In this document: piece after piece, positions 10,076-20,940 of the stretch | How the letters are laid out: each line of letters starts with the position of its first letter | How positions within the stretch are numbered: the first letter of the stretch is position 1 | From: Aurelia coerulea | Taxonomy: Eukaryota > Cnidaria > Scyphozoa > Semaeostomeae > Ulmaridae | Assembly (NCBI GenBank): GCA_039566865.1 | Contig: CM076951.1 | Span: forward strand, 19,787,484 to 19,851,483 | Length of the DNA: 64,000 nt | Direction: 5' to 3' | The notes under the pieces: generated by a model | The model's input: only the letters and a program-made list of their open reading frames with translations | Databases searched by the model: none | Told to the model about the DNA's origin: nothing | Made by a program: the position numbers and the translations under genes

Positions 10076-10592
10076 CTGAAAAATAACAGGACAGACACAA
10101 TTATTGTAAAATGAAAATTAGCACAATTAAAGAAAAATGGACTGGTTGATTGGGGGTACTGGGGTAGTTTTCACGAAGGGTTTACAACACTTTGGGGGGG
10201 GGTTAGATTTTCATTGGCTTGGAATTCTGAATTCCCTTTGAAATTTGAAGACAAGACTTAGATTTCAATTTCAAATCACATCTTTTGCTTCCTCTTAATT
10301 GAGATATGATGTACTTTTCTGTTTCGATTTCATTGATGTATCTTGGACTGTTCTAAGGGGTGATGATGCACCTGGGATTGATCTAACAGCTTGCATGGGA
10401 GCTTTTATGACTTTCTCTTTCTTTCCACTTAGACGTTGGCTCTGCATTGGGTTCTGTGTCATGTATTGTTCTCTTTTGTTTTAAGAACGATTGCCCCCCA
10501 ATCAGAATTCAGAAGCAGCTTCCTACGGCCCTGGCAGTAACACACACACAACTGTCCCTGTTCCGTTGATTTGATTTGTACACTGTTCAGGC
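10076..10592. other. No gene recognised
   Basis: Probably intron or upstream sequence of the minus-strand gene. A G run near 10191 and an open plus frame at 10299-10484 have no supporting signals. The last 8 bases are the target duplication of the next element. Confidence 0.35.
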
Positions 10593-11021
10593 CCCGGGGG
10601 GGGGGTACTCATATATTTTTCAGTACGGGGACGTGCCGCCGAACAGGGTATCATTTTCAGGATTCCTACTCCGGGACAGGGTATCACTTTTGTATGGTCG
10701 GCTCCATGACAGGGTCCATATTTTGTATAATTGACTACGTATCGTCGTTGTAAGCCATTTGCACTCCGCGAATATGATTTAAATCGTTTGGATGGCAACA
10801 TTTCCGCTTTTTCTGATAGATTTCTATCAAATTTCTATCAAATTCCCAGGGCAGGCTACAATTTTGTATGAAGAAACCCAAGAATAGGGTATTGTTTTTA
10901 AAGTATTACTCCGGGACAGGGTACCATTTTCGGGAATTTTACTCCGGGACAGGGTGCCTTTTCAGATTTTCCAGCGGCACGTCCCCGTATTTTCGTAAAT
11001 CAAGTACCCCCCCCCCCCGGG
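10593..11021. mobile_element. hAT-like MITE with 8-bp target duplication
   Basis: A 429-bp element starting CCCGGGGGGG and ending CCCCCCCGGG, with the next words GGTACTC.. and GTACGGGGACGTGCCGC also inverted at the other end. The 8-bp word GTTCAGGC occurs at 10585-10592 and again at 11022-11029. Inside, ACTCCGGGACAGGGTA is repeated at least three times. An 8-bp duplication suits hAT-type transposases. It has no coding sequence and shares the GGGGTACTC terminus with the element at 42677. Confidence 0.8.
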
Positions 11022-11308
11022 GTTCAGGCAAGGTAGTAGGTCAAGTTTAATCGACAGCTTGTAGTAGCTAATATTATAGATCGGCCTGTATTAGCTACCA
11101 ATTTTAGAAGATTTTAAAGAAGGGGGTAAAAACGTCTTTTTCTTCTAGCGTCACCCATTATGGCCGCATGAGAAACAATGAACGCTACTCTCCGGTAAAA
11201 AGTTTTAATAATAAAAACAGCTCTACTTACTATTCTTTGTTTATCATTTGGTACTTTAAACCCAAAAATGTCAATAAGAATTAACCTAAACTTCGAGTTT
11301 TGGCCATA

Positions 11309-11478
11309 GGCGTAGGAGATAAGGGGCTAGGAGGGGGGGGCTGCAGCCCCCCAACGTCAGAAAAATTTGCAAAAATCAGCCATAATCGGGCAGAAATCCG
11401 CCTCAAGTCAGGCAAAATTTTCTCAAACAATGGATTTTTTGTTGGGCAGCCCCCCCAAATTTTATCTTCCCCTACGCC
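11309..11478. mobile_element. Short G/C-run MITE
   Basis: A 170-bp element with ends GGCGTAGGAGATAAGG and the near-complement CTTCCCCTACGCC, followed inwards by a G run plus CTGC and by GCAGCCCCCCC. No target duplication could be fixed. Confidence 0.55.
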
Positions 11479-11650
11479 GATGGTTTTGGCAATTGAAATA
11501 CATGCTTCGAGTTGTTCTAAATCCTGCCTTTTCTCTTGTGATTGGATGGATGAGTTTAGGCATAAGTTTCTAAAATGAAAATAGACTGAATATAATGCTG
11601 CGTTTTTTTGGGTTTCGTTGATTTTCCAAGTCAGTAAGTAAGATTTTAGC

Positions 11651-12706
11651 TCAAATTGGCGTTATTTTTAATAAATATTGGGATTTTGGAGATTTTGGAG
11701 ATTTCCAATATGGGGATTTTGGAGTTCTTGGGATTTTCTTTGTGATACTACTAGCAACATTGGTAAAATATTTATTGAATTCAGTGAGTATTTGACAGGA
11801 TCTGAAATTTTGGTACCACCCTGGTCCTTTAAACATGAAATTGTTTCAAAGTTACCAGGCCTTATACTTATTATGCCCTTTATTCCTTTCCATAGCATTT
11901 TCATGTTGCTTATGGTACTTTTGCTTTCTCCAATTTCATTCATGATGCGGTTTCTGAATTGCTTGTATGCATGTAGGTCACTGACAGAATTTGTTAATTT
12001 GAACTGATGGAATAGATTGTCCATAATTTTAATCATTTTCTGAATGTGCAAATTCAATATCTGTATAGTCTGCAAGAAATTTAGCTTCATCAAAGTTTTT
12101 ATAATCATAAGCAAAACAGGATGAAGTTTTCTACTTGGGGGTGTCACCATACAGAATAGCAAACTGGGGAAGATGGTCAGAGATTAAGGATAGTATGTTA
12201 CCACCACGCATGCCACTATCAGTGGCATTTTTTATGTAAATATTGTCAATTATGGTAGAAGAAATGTCAGTAATGCGTGTTGGGTGTAGGATGGTTGGCA
12301 GGAAGTGATTAGAGAACATCATGTTTATAAACTCGTTTGTAGTGGTGTGACTATCAATACTTTAATAAATCAATACTAAAGTCACCCATGATAGCAATTT
12401 GCTTATTTTCCTTTGCTAAATTTCCAAGTACCTCATGAAAATGATCATTGAACTTAGTGATATCAGAACTTGGATGCATGTAGACGCAGCCACAGATTAT
12501 ATTTTTTGCCTGGGATTACTTATTTCAATCCAGACAGTTTCAAAATCAACATCACTGACACAGAGATCAACCCTTTTGTTAGCTTCAAGATTGGATGTTA
12601 CATAGAGACCTACACCACCAGCTGAGCTGTGAGAAGGAGTGTAATGAAACTTATAACCAGGAAGCTCAATGTTTGTTTTGAGTTGAGCATCAGATGAGAC
12701 CTTCAT
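11651..12706 (-). pseudogene. LINE ORF2 remnant: endonuclease C-half and linker
   Basis: Minus-strand fragments in several frames make up one decayed non-LTR retrotransposon. The block at 12706-12497 reads YTPSHSSAGGVGLYVTSNL, the endonuclease segment after the first catalytic residues. The block at 12322-12131 contains SDHLPQFAI, the conserved SDH of apurinic-like endonucleases. Below 12162 comes the linker before the reverse transcriptase (FRNRIMNEI, NKYFTNVAS, KKIPRTPKSP). Frame changes and stops make it non-functional. It continues upstream at 13622-14150 beyond an inserted LINE. Confidence 0.65.
11660..11735. repeat. Simple GGGATTTTGGAGA repeat
   Basis: GGGATTTTGGAG-type words are repeated about five times. 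The repeat encodes the SPKS/NLQN strings seen in the overlapping minus frames and is probably an expansion within the LINE linker. Confidence 0.6.
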
Positions 12707-12708
12707 TT

Positions 12709-13620
12709 ATGTAAAATTTCTAGGTATGTAAAATTTCTTGGCATTCTTTTGGATGAACATCTTAGCTGGAAATACCATTTATCTGAACTTTCAAAAAAAT
12801 TGGCCAGAACATGTGGTATGTTTTTCAAGATAAGACACTTTCTTCCTATAGATGTTTTGATCTGTCTATACGATTCATTATTTTCTTCCTTTCTCCAATA
12901 TGGTATAGTGGTATGGGGACTTACATATGATGTTCATATAAAGCCTGTATATTTGTTGCAAAAAAGAGTGGTAAAAGCTATTGCATTTGAACATTTCACC
13001 TCACCCTCCACTCCTATCTTTTCTGACTTGAAAATCTTGAAGCTTCAAGATCTTTTTCAGCTAAAATTGCTTTGTTTTGTTTATGATTGTGTGAATAAGA
13101 TCTCTCCTAATTGCTTCCACAATTTTTTTGAATCAGTGACAAATGTTCATCAGTATGGTACACGGCAAGCCTCAAAAAATGACATTTTCTTAAATCGAAA
13201 AAATACCTTGCAATACGGTATCAGGTCTGTGCGTTTCTTTGGTGCTAAATCTTGGATCAACATTCCAGTTGATATAAAGACATCGTCATCTGCTTTCAGT
13301 TTTCGTCAAAAGCTTAAAGCCTTTTTATTCATGAAGAACTATCAAAGTTGATCCTAAAGTGATAAATATCGCTCTGGTCCCTCGATAAATGATTAAATAA
13401 GATTCAAGACCATCTTTGAAAGGGGGTGCTCTCTCCTCGATTAGTTTAGCTATTGAGAGAGCTCCTCCTAAAGAAATTCCCCTGCATGCAACATCTTATG
13501 TAATTGTTATTCATTGTATGTTATAAGTATGTTTATGTAATTTGTAGTCATTGTATGTAATTAGTGTTTTTATTGAGATATTGTATGTAGAGGAATTTTA
13601 AAATATATGAACTGAACTGA
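12709..13620 (+). mobile_element. 5'-truncated LINE inserted in an older LINE
   Basis: The plus-strand ORF at 12749-13351 is the C-terminal third of a non-LTR reverse transcriptase: VKFLGILLDEHLSWKYH, then LQYGIVVWG, LQKRVVKAI, and FFGAKSWINIPVDIK before the stop. It is followed by about 270 bp of 3' sequence containing GCTCTCTCCTCGATTAG and ends in a repeated GAACTGAACT tail at 13620. The same 3' signature occurs on the minus strand near 53640-53690. The insertion splits the older minus-strand LINE within its endonuclease domain. The 5' border near 12709 is approximate, and a target duplication was not resolved. Confidence 0.75.
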
Positions 13621-13621
13621 A

Positions 13622-14150
13622 CTATGATAGACCTATAACTTGGAAGTTGACATTGAGGCTTGAGGGGAGAGCATGAAGTTCATCAAAATGCAGAGAATGA
13701 CTTCTAATATTGATGTGAAAAAGTGAAATGTCTTTATGAGACATTTCCATAGAGGCAACTTCTTTAACAGTGGCATACTGTGAGGTAACATTGAGGTTCA
13801 AGTTCTTATCTGTATCATAATCAGATAAATTGGGAAGGTTAGTCAGTTGAGACACTATCTCAAAAGATGGTAAGGTATCTGTAATAGAATAGAGGGTATA
13901 TGTCTATGTCATTTAGTGCAAGGAACACATTGTCAGACTCCAAGGTGAATGGAAATATTGAAGCATTATCTTAAAATTGAACATTGAAGGCATATCCATT
14001 GCTTTTCATCAGGCTCTTCCACAAGAATTTTATATTGTGAATCAGAAATGCTGTTACATTTAATATGTATCCATTTATCACATTGATCACAAAAGACTGC
14101 TTTTTTATTTACATTTTTGTTGTAAATGCCACAAGGGAAAGGTAAGTTGT
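13622..14150 (-). pseudogene. LINE remnant: PHD finger and endonuclease start
   Basis: Reading on the minus strand from about 14145, the frame gives PFPCGIYNKNVNKKAVFCDQ and then a CDKWIHIKC and WICLQC pattern: a PHD-type zinc finger as found upstream of the endonuclease in some CR1/L2-like cnidarian LINEs. The second expected cysteine reads Tyr (CGIY). After stops, the frame from 13855 reads ISLFHINIRS and NFQVIGLS, the canonical start of the endonuclease domain, and breaks at the junction with the inserted LINE at 13620. It joins the fragment at 12706-11651. Confidence 0.6.
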
Positions 14151-15000
14151 AAATGGTGGGTCATAGATCACATGCTAGACCACATCTCGTTAAAACACGA
14201 AAATTAAAGAAAAACGCAAAAACAAAACAGGTTTCAGCCTTTTCTGTTTTTTTAGCCTTTTAAGAATGTTCAAGCTTGCAAAAACATGTTGGTTAACAGA
14301 TTTGGAGGTTATATTACCATATGCATTATATTCAGCACAAAGAGCAATAAAACTGCTGAAGGAATAATACAAATTGTATTAGACCAGCTAGACCAAACGT
14401 TATAGATAGGGAATTTCCTCTAACCATCCAACCACCCACCCAAGCCCTGCCCCCACACCCGACCTTAATCAGGCACACAACCAGAGGCCAGGCAGGCTCA
14501 CAGACAGCCAGAGGAAACCCCTCTCAGTTCAGCTCAACTAGAAGGATTTATACTTAGTGTACTGTTTATCAGTCTTACGACATTTGATCATTAGTGTTGC
14601 AGGATACATTCTTCTTTTATAAGAATACCACACATTTTTTCCAGCCTCAATATTCTTAAGAAATTTTTCATTTGAACCTTATTCTTAAAGTATTCTTACT
14701 TTTTCAAATCTGATATGGTTGAGGGGAACATATTTCAAAGAAATGTCATATTATTTTGAAGAAATGGTAAACGAAAGAAAAATTTAAGCAATAAGAATGC
14801 TCTTAACAATTATAAACTTTTGAACATACTATGCATACATATAAACAGGCAACTGCTGGAAAATTAGACAAAACTATGCAAGCTGAGGCCGAGCAATATT
14901 CTTATAATATCCTTAACATTTGAATGATTCTGAGCCTGAATATTCTTATAAACAATATTCTTATAAAAAAAAAACAGTGTATGCCAGGTAACCATTGGAT
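14151..15000. repeat. AT-rich stretch with recurring TATTCTTA
   Basis: TATTCTTA or its complement TAAGAATA occurs many times between about 14610 and 14970, in both orientations, like the sub-terminal repeats of some DNA transposons. Terminal repeats and target duplications could not be fixed. No gene is supported. Confidence 0.4.
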
Positions 15001-16055
15001 ATTTCTTTGGCTGCTATCAATTTTTGCCGCTCGCACATTGCATCATTTTGTCTCTTTGTTACTTCTTTGGAGTACATCTGGTCAGCTTGGATACCCATCT
15101 TTGGGTGCTGTCGACAAAGATCAGAAAATCCCCTTTTTCAGCCTCACTGTCTTTCCAAAAGAAGAACTTCACATAGACAGATATGCCTCGGCCCTTTCCT
15201 GTCATTAGATTGATGCTTTCCTCAGCTGTGTGCTTGCTCAATCATTTCTGCAACTTGATCAGCTTCAATTTTAAGGTTTCTTGCGATAACTTCTACAAGA
15301 ATTCCCACTGTTTGGTCCCATTTTCCGTGGGGTTCCTCTTTAATTCCCTTAAAAATAGGGTTGAGCGCACTGAGCAATTAATTTGGTCATCCAGAGTAGC
15401 ACTTAGATTTTTGTTAGCTTCTTTAAGCTGATTAGGGCATTTGCCAAATCTGCCTTCTGCCTCTCTGGGCTATTTCAGTGGTTTTTTGCATGTCCAGCTT
15501 GATTTCCGTAAATTTACTGTGCATCTCTCTAAGGATTTCATCTTTTTGTTCATTCAACAGAGTTTTCATATAATTCAGGGTTGGTTGTCAGGCATGTCAA
15601 TTTTGGGCCTAAGTAGCATACAAGTTCGGCACAGTTTTTCTTTCGTAAATAAAGTGATAGGCAGCAGCAGTTGTACCAAACTAGCATAAATGTATACAAA
15701 TATTGATATTTCACCGTATCATGTAGATTATCACATTGGATTGAGATGATGCAGGAACAAATAAACCAACTTTTTGCCTTGCTTTGCTCACGCGGCAATA
15801 TCGGCTAAAGATTCAACGTTGCCTCTCACCTCTTAGCCTGTCGGTTCTCGCTTTCCGTTTGGTTGGAGACCGTAGCGGGGACGTAACAACATGAACATGA
15901 ACATGACGACTTTTAAGTGGGCTTCTTGGAGACAAATGCAGCTTCTTTCTGGCATTCTGCAGTAATGGGAAGTCATTGACTTCCCATTTATCATTTTCTG
16001 CTGGTGAAGAATCACAGTTCCTTGAGGAAGATGAATACTCTGCCATCTTCCTCAA
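15001..16055 (-). pseudogene. Unrecognised decayed gene with coiled coil
   Basis: Minus-strand reading starts with MAEYSSSSRNCDSSPAEN and a basic Ser/Arg stretch (16055-about 15840), ending at a strong AG|GTGAGAGG donor-like site. Further down come a charged coiled-coil stretch (LLNEQKDEILREMHSKF, near 15540), LKEANKNLSATLDDQ (near 15400) and KGRGISVYVKFFFWKDSE (near 15170). They lie in changing frames with stops between them, so the locus is broken or highly spliced. The order, acidic coil followed by a compact domain, is reminiscent of retrotransposon ORF1 proteins, but I do not recognise the family. Confidence 0.35.
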
Positions 16056-16199
16056 ATTCTCCCATCTTCTAGTCTACTTCATCTTCAAATCTTGCAGGCA
16101 AAACCTATGTTCTCCTTGGTGGCTTCTTCTTTCGTAAATTTCTTGGTTTTGCTTTCTGAACGACATATATTTCTCAATTTGAAAAGAACTGTTGAATCG

Positions 16200-16353
16200 T
16201 GTGACCGACATCTCTGGCGGCAGCCATTTGCAATGACGAAAGTGAGACTGTACTTGGTAAAAGCAACATCAAAGAAGGTGTTGTTTTTATTTTGTCAGTC
16301 AGAACAGGAGAAGTTCTTGATTACAAAGTTTTGAGTCACAATTGCCATGCATG
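16200..16353 (+). pseudogene. Mutator-like (PF20700-type) transposase fragment, left piece
   Basis: In one plus frame, bases about 16270-16353 read GVVFILSVRTGEVLDYKVLS followed by HNCHACIVS. This matches the 'vidi.tG.vlDyevlsk.ChaC' segment of Mutator-like transposases of the PF20700 type. Just upstream the frame breaks at the conserved G-T-W (CTTGG followed by TAA). The fragment stops at the target duplication of the foldback element (16354-16363) and resumes at 20022. It is therefore an older transposon remnant interrupted by a younger one. Confidence 0.5.
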
Positions 16354-16363
16354 TATTGTATCC

Positions 16364-17262
16364 GGCTATCTGTAAAACATGGAGTGTGGAATGATGGAAT
16401 GGAATGATGGAATGGAATAATGGAATGGAATGATGGAATGGAATGATGGAATGGAATGGTATAGATGGAATGGTAGATATGGAATAGCCAAACTACTGGT
16501 CGCTTTGGAAAAAAAATTGCACCGATGTGTTCCTCAAGATCTTCTTAGTTTATTTTGCATATGTTTTCTTGAAAGTCTCATGAAATTCCCTTAAATATCG
16601 ACTGAAACAACTAGCATGATAACAGACTGTGTGAGCAGACATCAGTTAAGTCGTTTAATTGATGTGAGTTGTAGGGAAAAAATCTGTAAAACATGGAGTG
16701 ATGGAATGGAATGGAATGGTCGACATGGAATAGCCAAACTATTGGTCGGTTTTGAAAAAAAATTACACCAATGTGTTCCTCTCGATCTCTTCAGTTCATT
16801 TAGCGCATATTTTCTTGAAAATATGCTGGAATTCCTTCAGATTTCAACTGAAACAAAATTGGATCTATGCTAGGCTCGCGTGAACACAGCTGTGGAATGT
16901 TGAGAAGTGACAGGGATCAATGACAGTTTTAATCCTTATCCTGTAATGGCGCCAAGATCATTTTTATCATAAACGGGGGTTCATAAGAAACTTTAGACAA
17001 CAGCAAATTGAGTTATTGCTGCCCTCATGCACTCACTCGCTATTGTTTGAAAACAATGCCCAGTTGTTCATAATTTGCACAGTTTGTGGTATTGTTTATA
17101 TTTCATTTCGCGTTGTGCAACTGTGAACTGAACTGCGTCGATTTTTCAAAAGCTATGCTTCTTGCTTCACCACGTTGTGACTTTCGTCGAAGAATCCATA
17201 GTTTTAAGCTGCTAGCATATTTTGCCTGTGCAGCAGGCTTCACCATGGTGGGTTTTACATAC
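16364..17262 (+). repeat. Left long inverted arm of the foldback element
   Basis: The arm includes a (GGAATGAT)n-type microsatellite (16381-16480) and an internal duplication: the terminus word TCTGTAAAACATGGAGTG recurs near 16684, so the outer ~315 bp has been copied once within the arm. The copied segments share the GGAATAGCCAAACTA..GGTCG block. The open frame at 16616-16873 is mirrored in the other arm and is not considered a gene. Confidence 0.8.
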
Positions 17263-19075
17263 ACGATTGTCATTTAGAGCATGAACACTGCCTTCAAAAT
17301 GCTATGAAAATGGATAACTTTAACGCAGATTGTACCACAGATTGTTTTATCTTACTGGTTACGTTGGACGCCCTGTTTAAAAAACAGAATGATTCTGAAA
17401 AATAGTGCAAATTTGATAGACTCCAAGAAACTCTTAGTAGCAAGAAGCTTTTTTGAGCTAGCCTGTGTTCTAGACTCCAGAAAAATAAATTATATTTGCG
17501 TAATGGTCTGGAACACAGGCTATTTTGAGCCCCAAGTGCTTATTACTCAATCTTGGAGACTCCAGAGGGGGCTTTAAGGGAGAGGGTGCTTGTCAGCTAG
17601 AGAGGGGGTTTATTCTCAAATGAAAAGGATATAAATTAAAGCATCTTAACTCTTTTATCCCCAATTTTGAGGAATGACATACAATATTACCGAGTCAAAT
17701 GAACAAATTCGACATATTTATCAAAGCAGTATCAAAATTAACCTGCACACTTTTTTAGCTAAATAAACTGAAATTTGACATCCTTTTTAATACAAATGAA
17801 GGAGGATGGAAAGTGGGGCTTCTTTAGAACATTTAGCTTAGAAGGGAGGGGCTTACCAGAGAGGGAGGGGTTTATTAGAGAGGGGAGCTAGGGAGCTAAA
17901 AAAGAACGTTTCTTCAACCTCAGTCCCCAGAGTCTTTGTCATGTTTGGACTTCCCAAAAATAAGAAATTGTAAGAAAAGTACGTCTAAACTAATTTTTTT
18001 TAAGAACTAAGGTCAAAGATTGCCAGACAGTCTCTTAAATGTTAGGATACTTTTGCTACCTAAAGTCTCTGAATGAGTTTTAATTTCCATTCTGGAATGA
18101 TTTATTTTTGTTCGAAGAGCTCTTAAATCACTTTGTAATAAGATTTCAAACTAGTAATAAAGTGATTTGCGCTCAAGACAATTTAAAAATAGTTAAAACA
18201 TATTTTGAGTCACCGGAGAACATTATAACGGTAAATTACAAAAGTTTCGTATTTTTAATTCATAGTTTAGTTTTTTAAAGGGAATCTCAGGATCTATAAA
18301 CCTTTGACAAAAATAACAGGAAATTCTGATATCCGATATGGCTAGAGCCACTTGAACCACTTTTATTATAAAAATGAGAGTGTATTATTGTTGAGAATTT
18401 CTTCCGGAATCAAACCAGCTGTGAATCATAATGTTCTGACTTCCCGTCTAATTTCAATCGAATCTCTGCACATGGGGATGGCGTGGCAAGTGCCTGGAAA
18501 AATCAACACATCGATGGTGCCAGCCTTTAGAGTAAATTTTAGTGACTCCTTGCCATAAAAACTTGAAAACTCAAAATCTAATTGTTTGAACCTCTTGGGG
18601 GGACTAATATAGCATTTGGGGGACTATTTCCTTTTTAGCATGGTCACCATTACAACGCATATTTTACCTTCTTTCAAGCAAATATTTCGAACTGTCAAAG
18701 AAGCTCACCTCCCATAGCCAAAGCTCTGAAGGTACAGATCAGTGACCGAACATTTCTACCACATACAACTTTGTTACTTTTGTAGATTTCTTTCACATGA
18801 TTGTTGATGTGAATTTGGTGATTTTTCTGACAGTACCAACAGGGGATGTTTGGGGGTCCCAAAACCGTAATACCGCTCAAAATTTAAAATGCAAAACATT
18901 TTGCGATATTTTACATCAAACCGAAACATAGCGTGCAAGATTACAAAATATGGTGAAACACCGTGACCGTAAAACCCAAACATTCCCTCTATCAAGTAGC
19001 AAGCCCGGAGGAAATTAAATCTGGCTTCGTCAACTACTGAAATTCTGCAAGACAGTTTTCTGGGAGCACACACGT
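17263..19075. other. Spacer of the foldback element, no gene recognised
   Basis: AT-rich, with scattered short open frames. The frame at 18774-19199 runs across the spacer/arm border and carries no recognisable domain. No transposase motif was seen. Confidence 0.5.
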
Positions 19076-20021
19076 GCTTGACTGTATGTAAAGCAAAGCC
19101 CACCATGGTGAAGCCTGCTGCACAGACAAAATTACCATTAGTGCCTAAAAATTCTGAAAATAAAATGGTACCCGATAAGACAAAATATGCCAGCAGCATA
19201 AAACTATGGATTCTCCGACGAAAGTCACAACGTGGTGAAGCATAGCTTTTGAAAAATCGACGCAGTTCAGTTCACAGTTGCACAACCTGAAATGAAATCT
19301 AAACAATACCACAAACTGTGCAAATGATGAACAACTGGGCATTGTTTTCAAACAATAGTGAGTGAGTGCATGAGGGCAGCAATAACTCAATTTGCTGTTG
19401 TCTAAAGTTTCTTACGAACCCCCGTTTATGATAAAAATGATCTTGGCGCCATTACAGGATAAGGATTAAAACTGTCATTGATCCCTGTCACTTCTCAACA
19501 TTCCACAGCTGTGTTCACGCGAGCCTAGCATAGATCCAATTTTGTTTCAGTTGAAATCTGAAGGAATTCCAGCATATTTTCAAAAAAATATGCGCAAAAT
19601 GAACTGAAGAGATCGTGAGGAACACATTGGTGTAATTTTTTTTCAAAACCGACCAATAGTTTGGCTATTCCATGTCGACCATTCCATTCCATTCCATCAC
19701 TCCATGTTTTACAGATTTTTTCCCTACAACTCACATCAATTAAACGACTTAACTGATGTCTGCCCACACAGTCTGTTATCATGCTTGTTGTTTCAGTCGA
19801 TATTTAAGGGAATTTCATGAGACTTTCAAGAAAACATATGTAAAATAAGCTAAGAAGATCTTGAGGAACACATCGGTGCGATTTTTTTTCCAAAGCGACC
19901 AGTAGTTTAGCTATTCCATATCTACCATTCCATCTATACCATTCCATTCCATCATTCCATTCCATTATTCCATTCCATCATTCCATTCCATCATTCCACA
20001 CTCCATGTTTTACAGATAGCC
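19076..20021 (-). repeat. Right long inverted arm of the foldback element
   Basis: Inverted copy of 16364-17262, with few differences by eye. It contains about 57 extra bases near 19130-19190 that are absent from the left arm, so the arms have diverged by an indel since formation. It ends with the complement of the GGCTATCTGTAAAACATGGA terminus. Confidence 0.8.
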
Positions 20022-20940
20022 TATTGTATCCTATGGTCTCAAATCCCAAAAACTATGTTTTGTGGGTTTGCAAAAGTGACAATTGCAGGGTGTGAAATAA
20101 TTTGTGTTGCCAATACTGGAGCTGCATCTAAAGCCACAATAATACAAGGAATGGGATATCACCAGGAAAGAACATGTATGAGGCTCTTGGAGATGAAGAC
20201 AAGGTTCACATCCGTGCAGCTGCTAGGAGAACATCTGACAAATATAGAATGCGCAGAAAGAAGTTGAGGTTTGGTAAAATGGAAAATAAAGCAATAAAAC
20301 AAATTAGTTATAAATCTGGTAGCCTTGGTACTGGTACAAAACGAGAACCTATGCATATCTTTGACGTCTTCAAGGGGCAGAAAACCACGACTGTCTCAAA
20401 GTTGATTGAAGAAAACAACTGTGCTGTGGACCAACTATTTCCAGCCACTTGACCTTACAGTAAATGGTCTGCCAAGCAGTTTCTAAAGACAAAGTTTGAA
20501 GAGTGGTATGCAAGGCAACTAGAGGCCTGACTCAATAGAGGCATTGATATCTACTCAGTTGATGTTCCCCAAAAGTTATCCATAATGAAGCCCCCTCATG
20601 CCAAATGGCTCATTGGTCTATATGACTACCTACGGAACAGCCGTGAAATGATTATGAAAGGTTTTGATATGGCAGGGATAAATGCTGCATTAACAGGGGA
20701 GTTAGAGCCAGAAGGCCATACTACAGCCATAAGATCTATATCTATCTGGATGACCCTGCACTTGCAGAGAATGCCGAGCGGTTGTTGCAGTTAAACAATC
20801 AAAGAGGGAGATTGCCACAAGAAGACAGAGTTCAGGATGTGTCCCTTGATGTACAATTTGTACCAGAATTCCAACTGATGTCTGGTATGGCATCAACTCC
20901 TGATTGTCGTGAAAACAGGAATATGCTGTAATCACCATTG
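20022..20940 (+). pseudogene. Transposase remnants: Mutator-like piece and DDE C-terminal piece
   Basis: After the target duplication, reading resumes as IVSYGLKSQ and, in another frame, VANTGAASKATIIQGMGY. It is followed at 20174-20452 by a basic tail (KYRMRRKKLRFGK) like the C-terminus of PF20700-type proteins. From about 20400 the frame reads VSKLIEENNC, then PYSKWSAKQF and MKPPHAKWLIGLYDYLR with GFDMAGI. This resembles the C-terminal region of DDE-endonuclease transposases found in cnidarians and molluscs. Two TGA stops fall where the family has other residues (one probably replaces Trp near 20450). It is clearly decayed; family names are tentative. Confidence 0.4.

Larger units (their letters stand above)
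16364..20021. mobile_element. Foldback MULE-like element, 3.66 kb, 10-bp target duplication
   Basis: The ends are GGCTATCTGTAAAACATGGA (16364 on) and its exact complement ending at 20021. The 10-bp word TATTGTATCC lies immediately outside both ends (16354-16363 and 20022-20031). The arms are about 0.9 kb each (16364-17262; 19076-20021) and the spacer is about 1.8 kb. Duplications of 8-11 bp with long inverted arms are typical of Mutator-like elements. No transposase was found inside, so it is non-autonomous. The first 15 bases match the terminus of the autonomous element at 33081 except at one position. Confidence 0.85.

Noticed and set aside
10299..10484. Plus frame of 61 codons
   Set aside because: Short, cysteine- and phenylalanine-rich, with no splice signals or similarity.
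16381..16480. Regularly spaced GGAATGAT repeats considered as a CRISPR-like array
   Set aside because: Contiguous microsatellite without unique spacers, mirrored in the other arm, in a eukaryotic genome.
18774..19199. 141-codon minus frame in the foldback element
   Set aside because: It crosses the border between spacer and inverted arm and shows no recognisable motif. The arm part is absent as an ORF in the other copy because of the indel.
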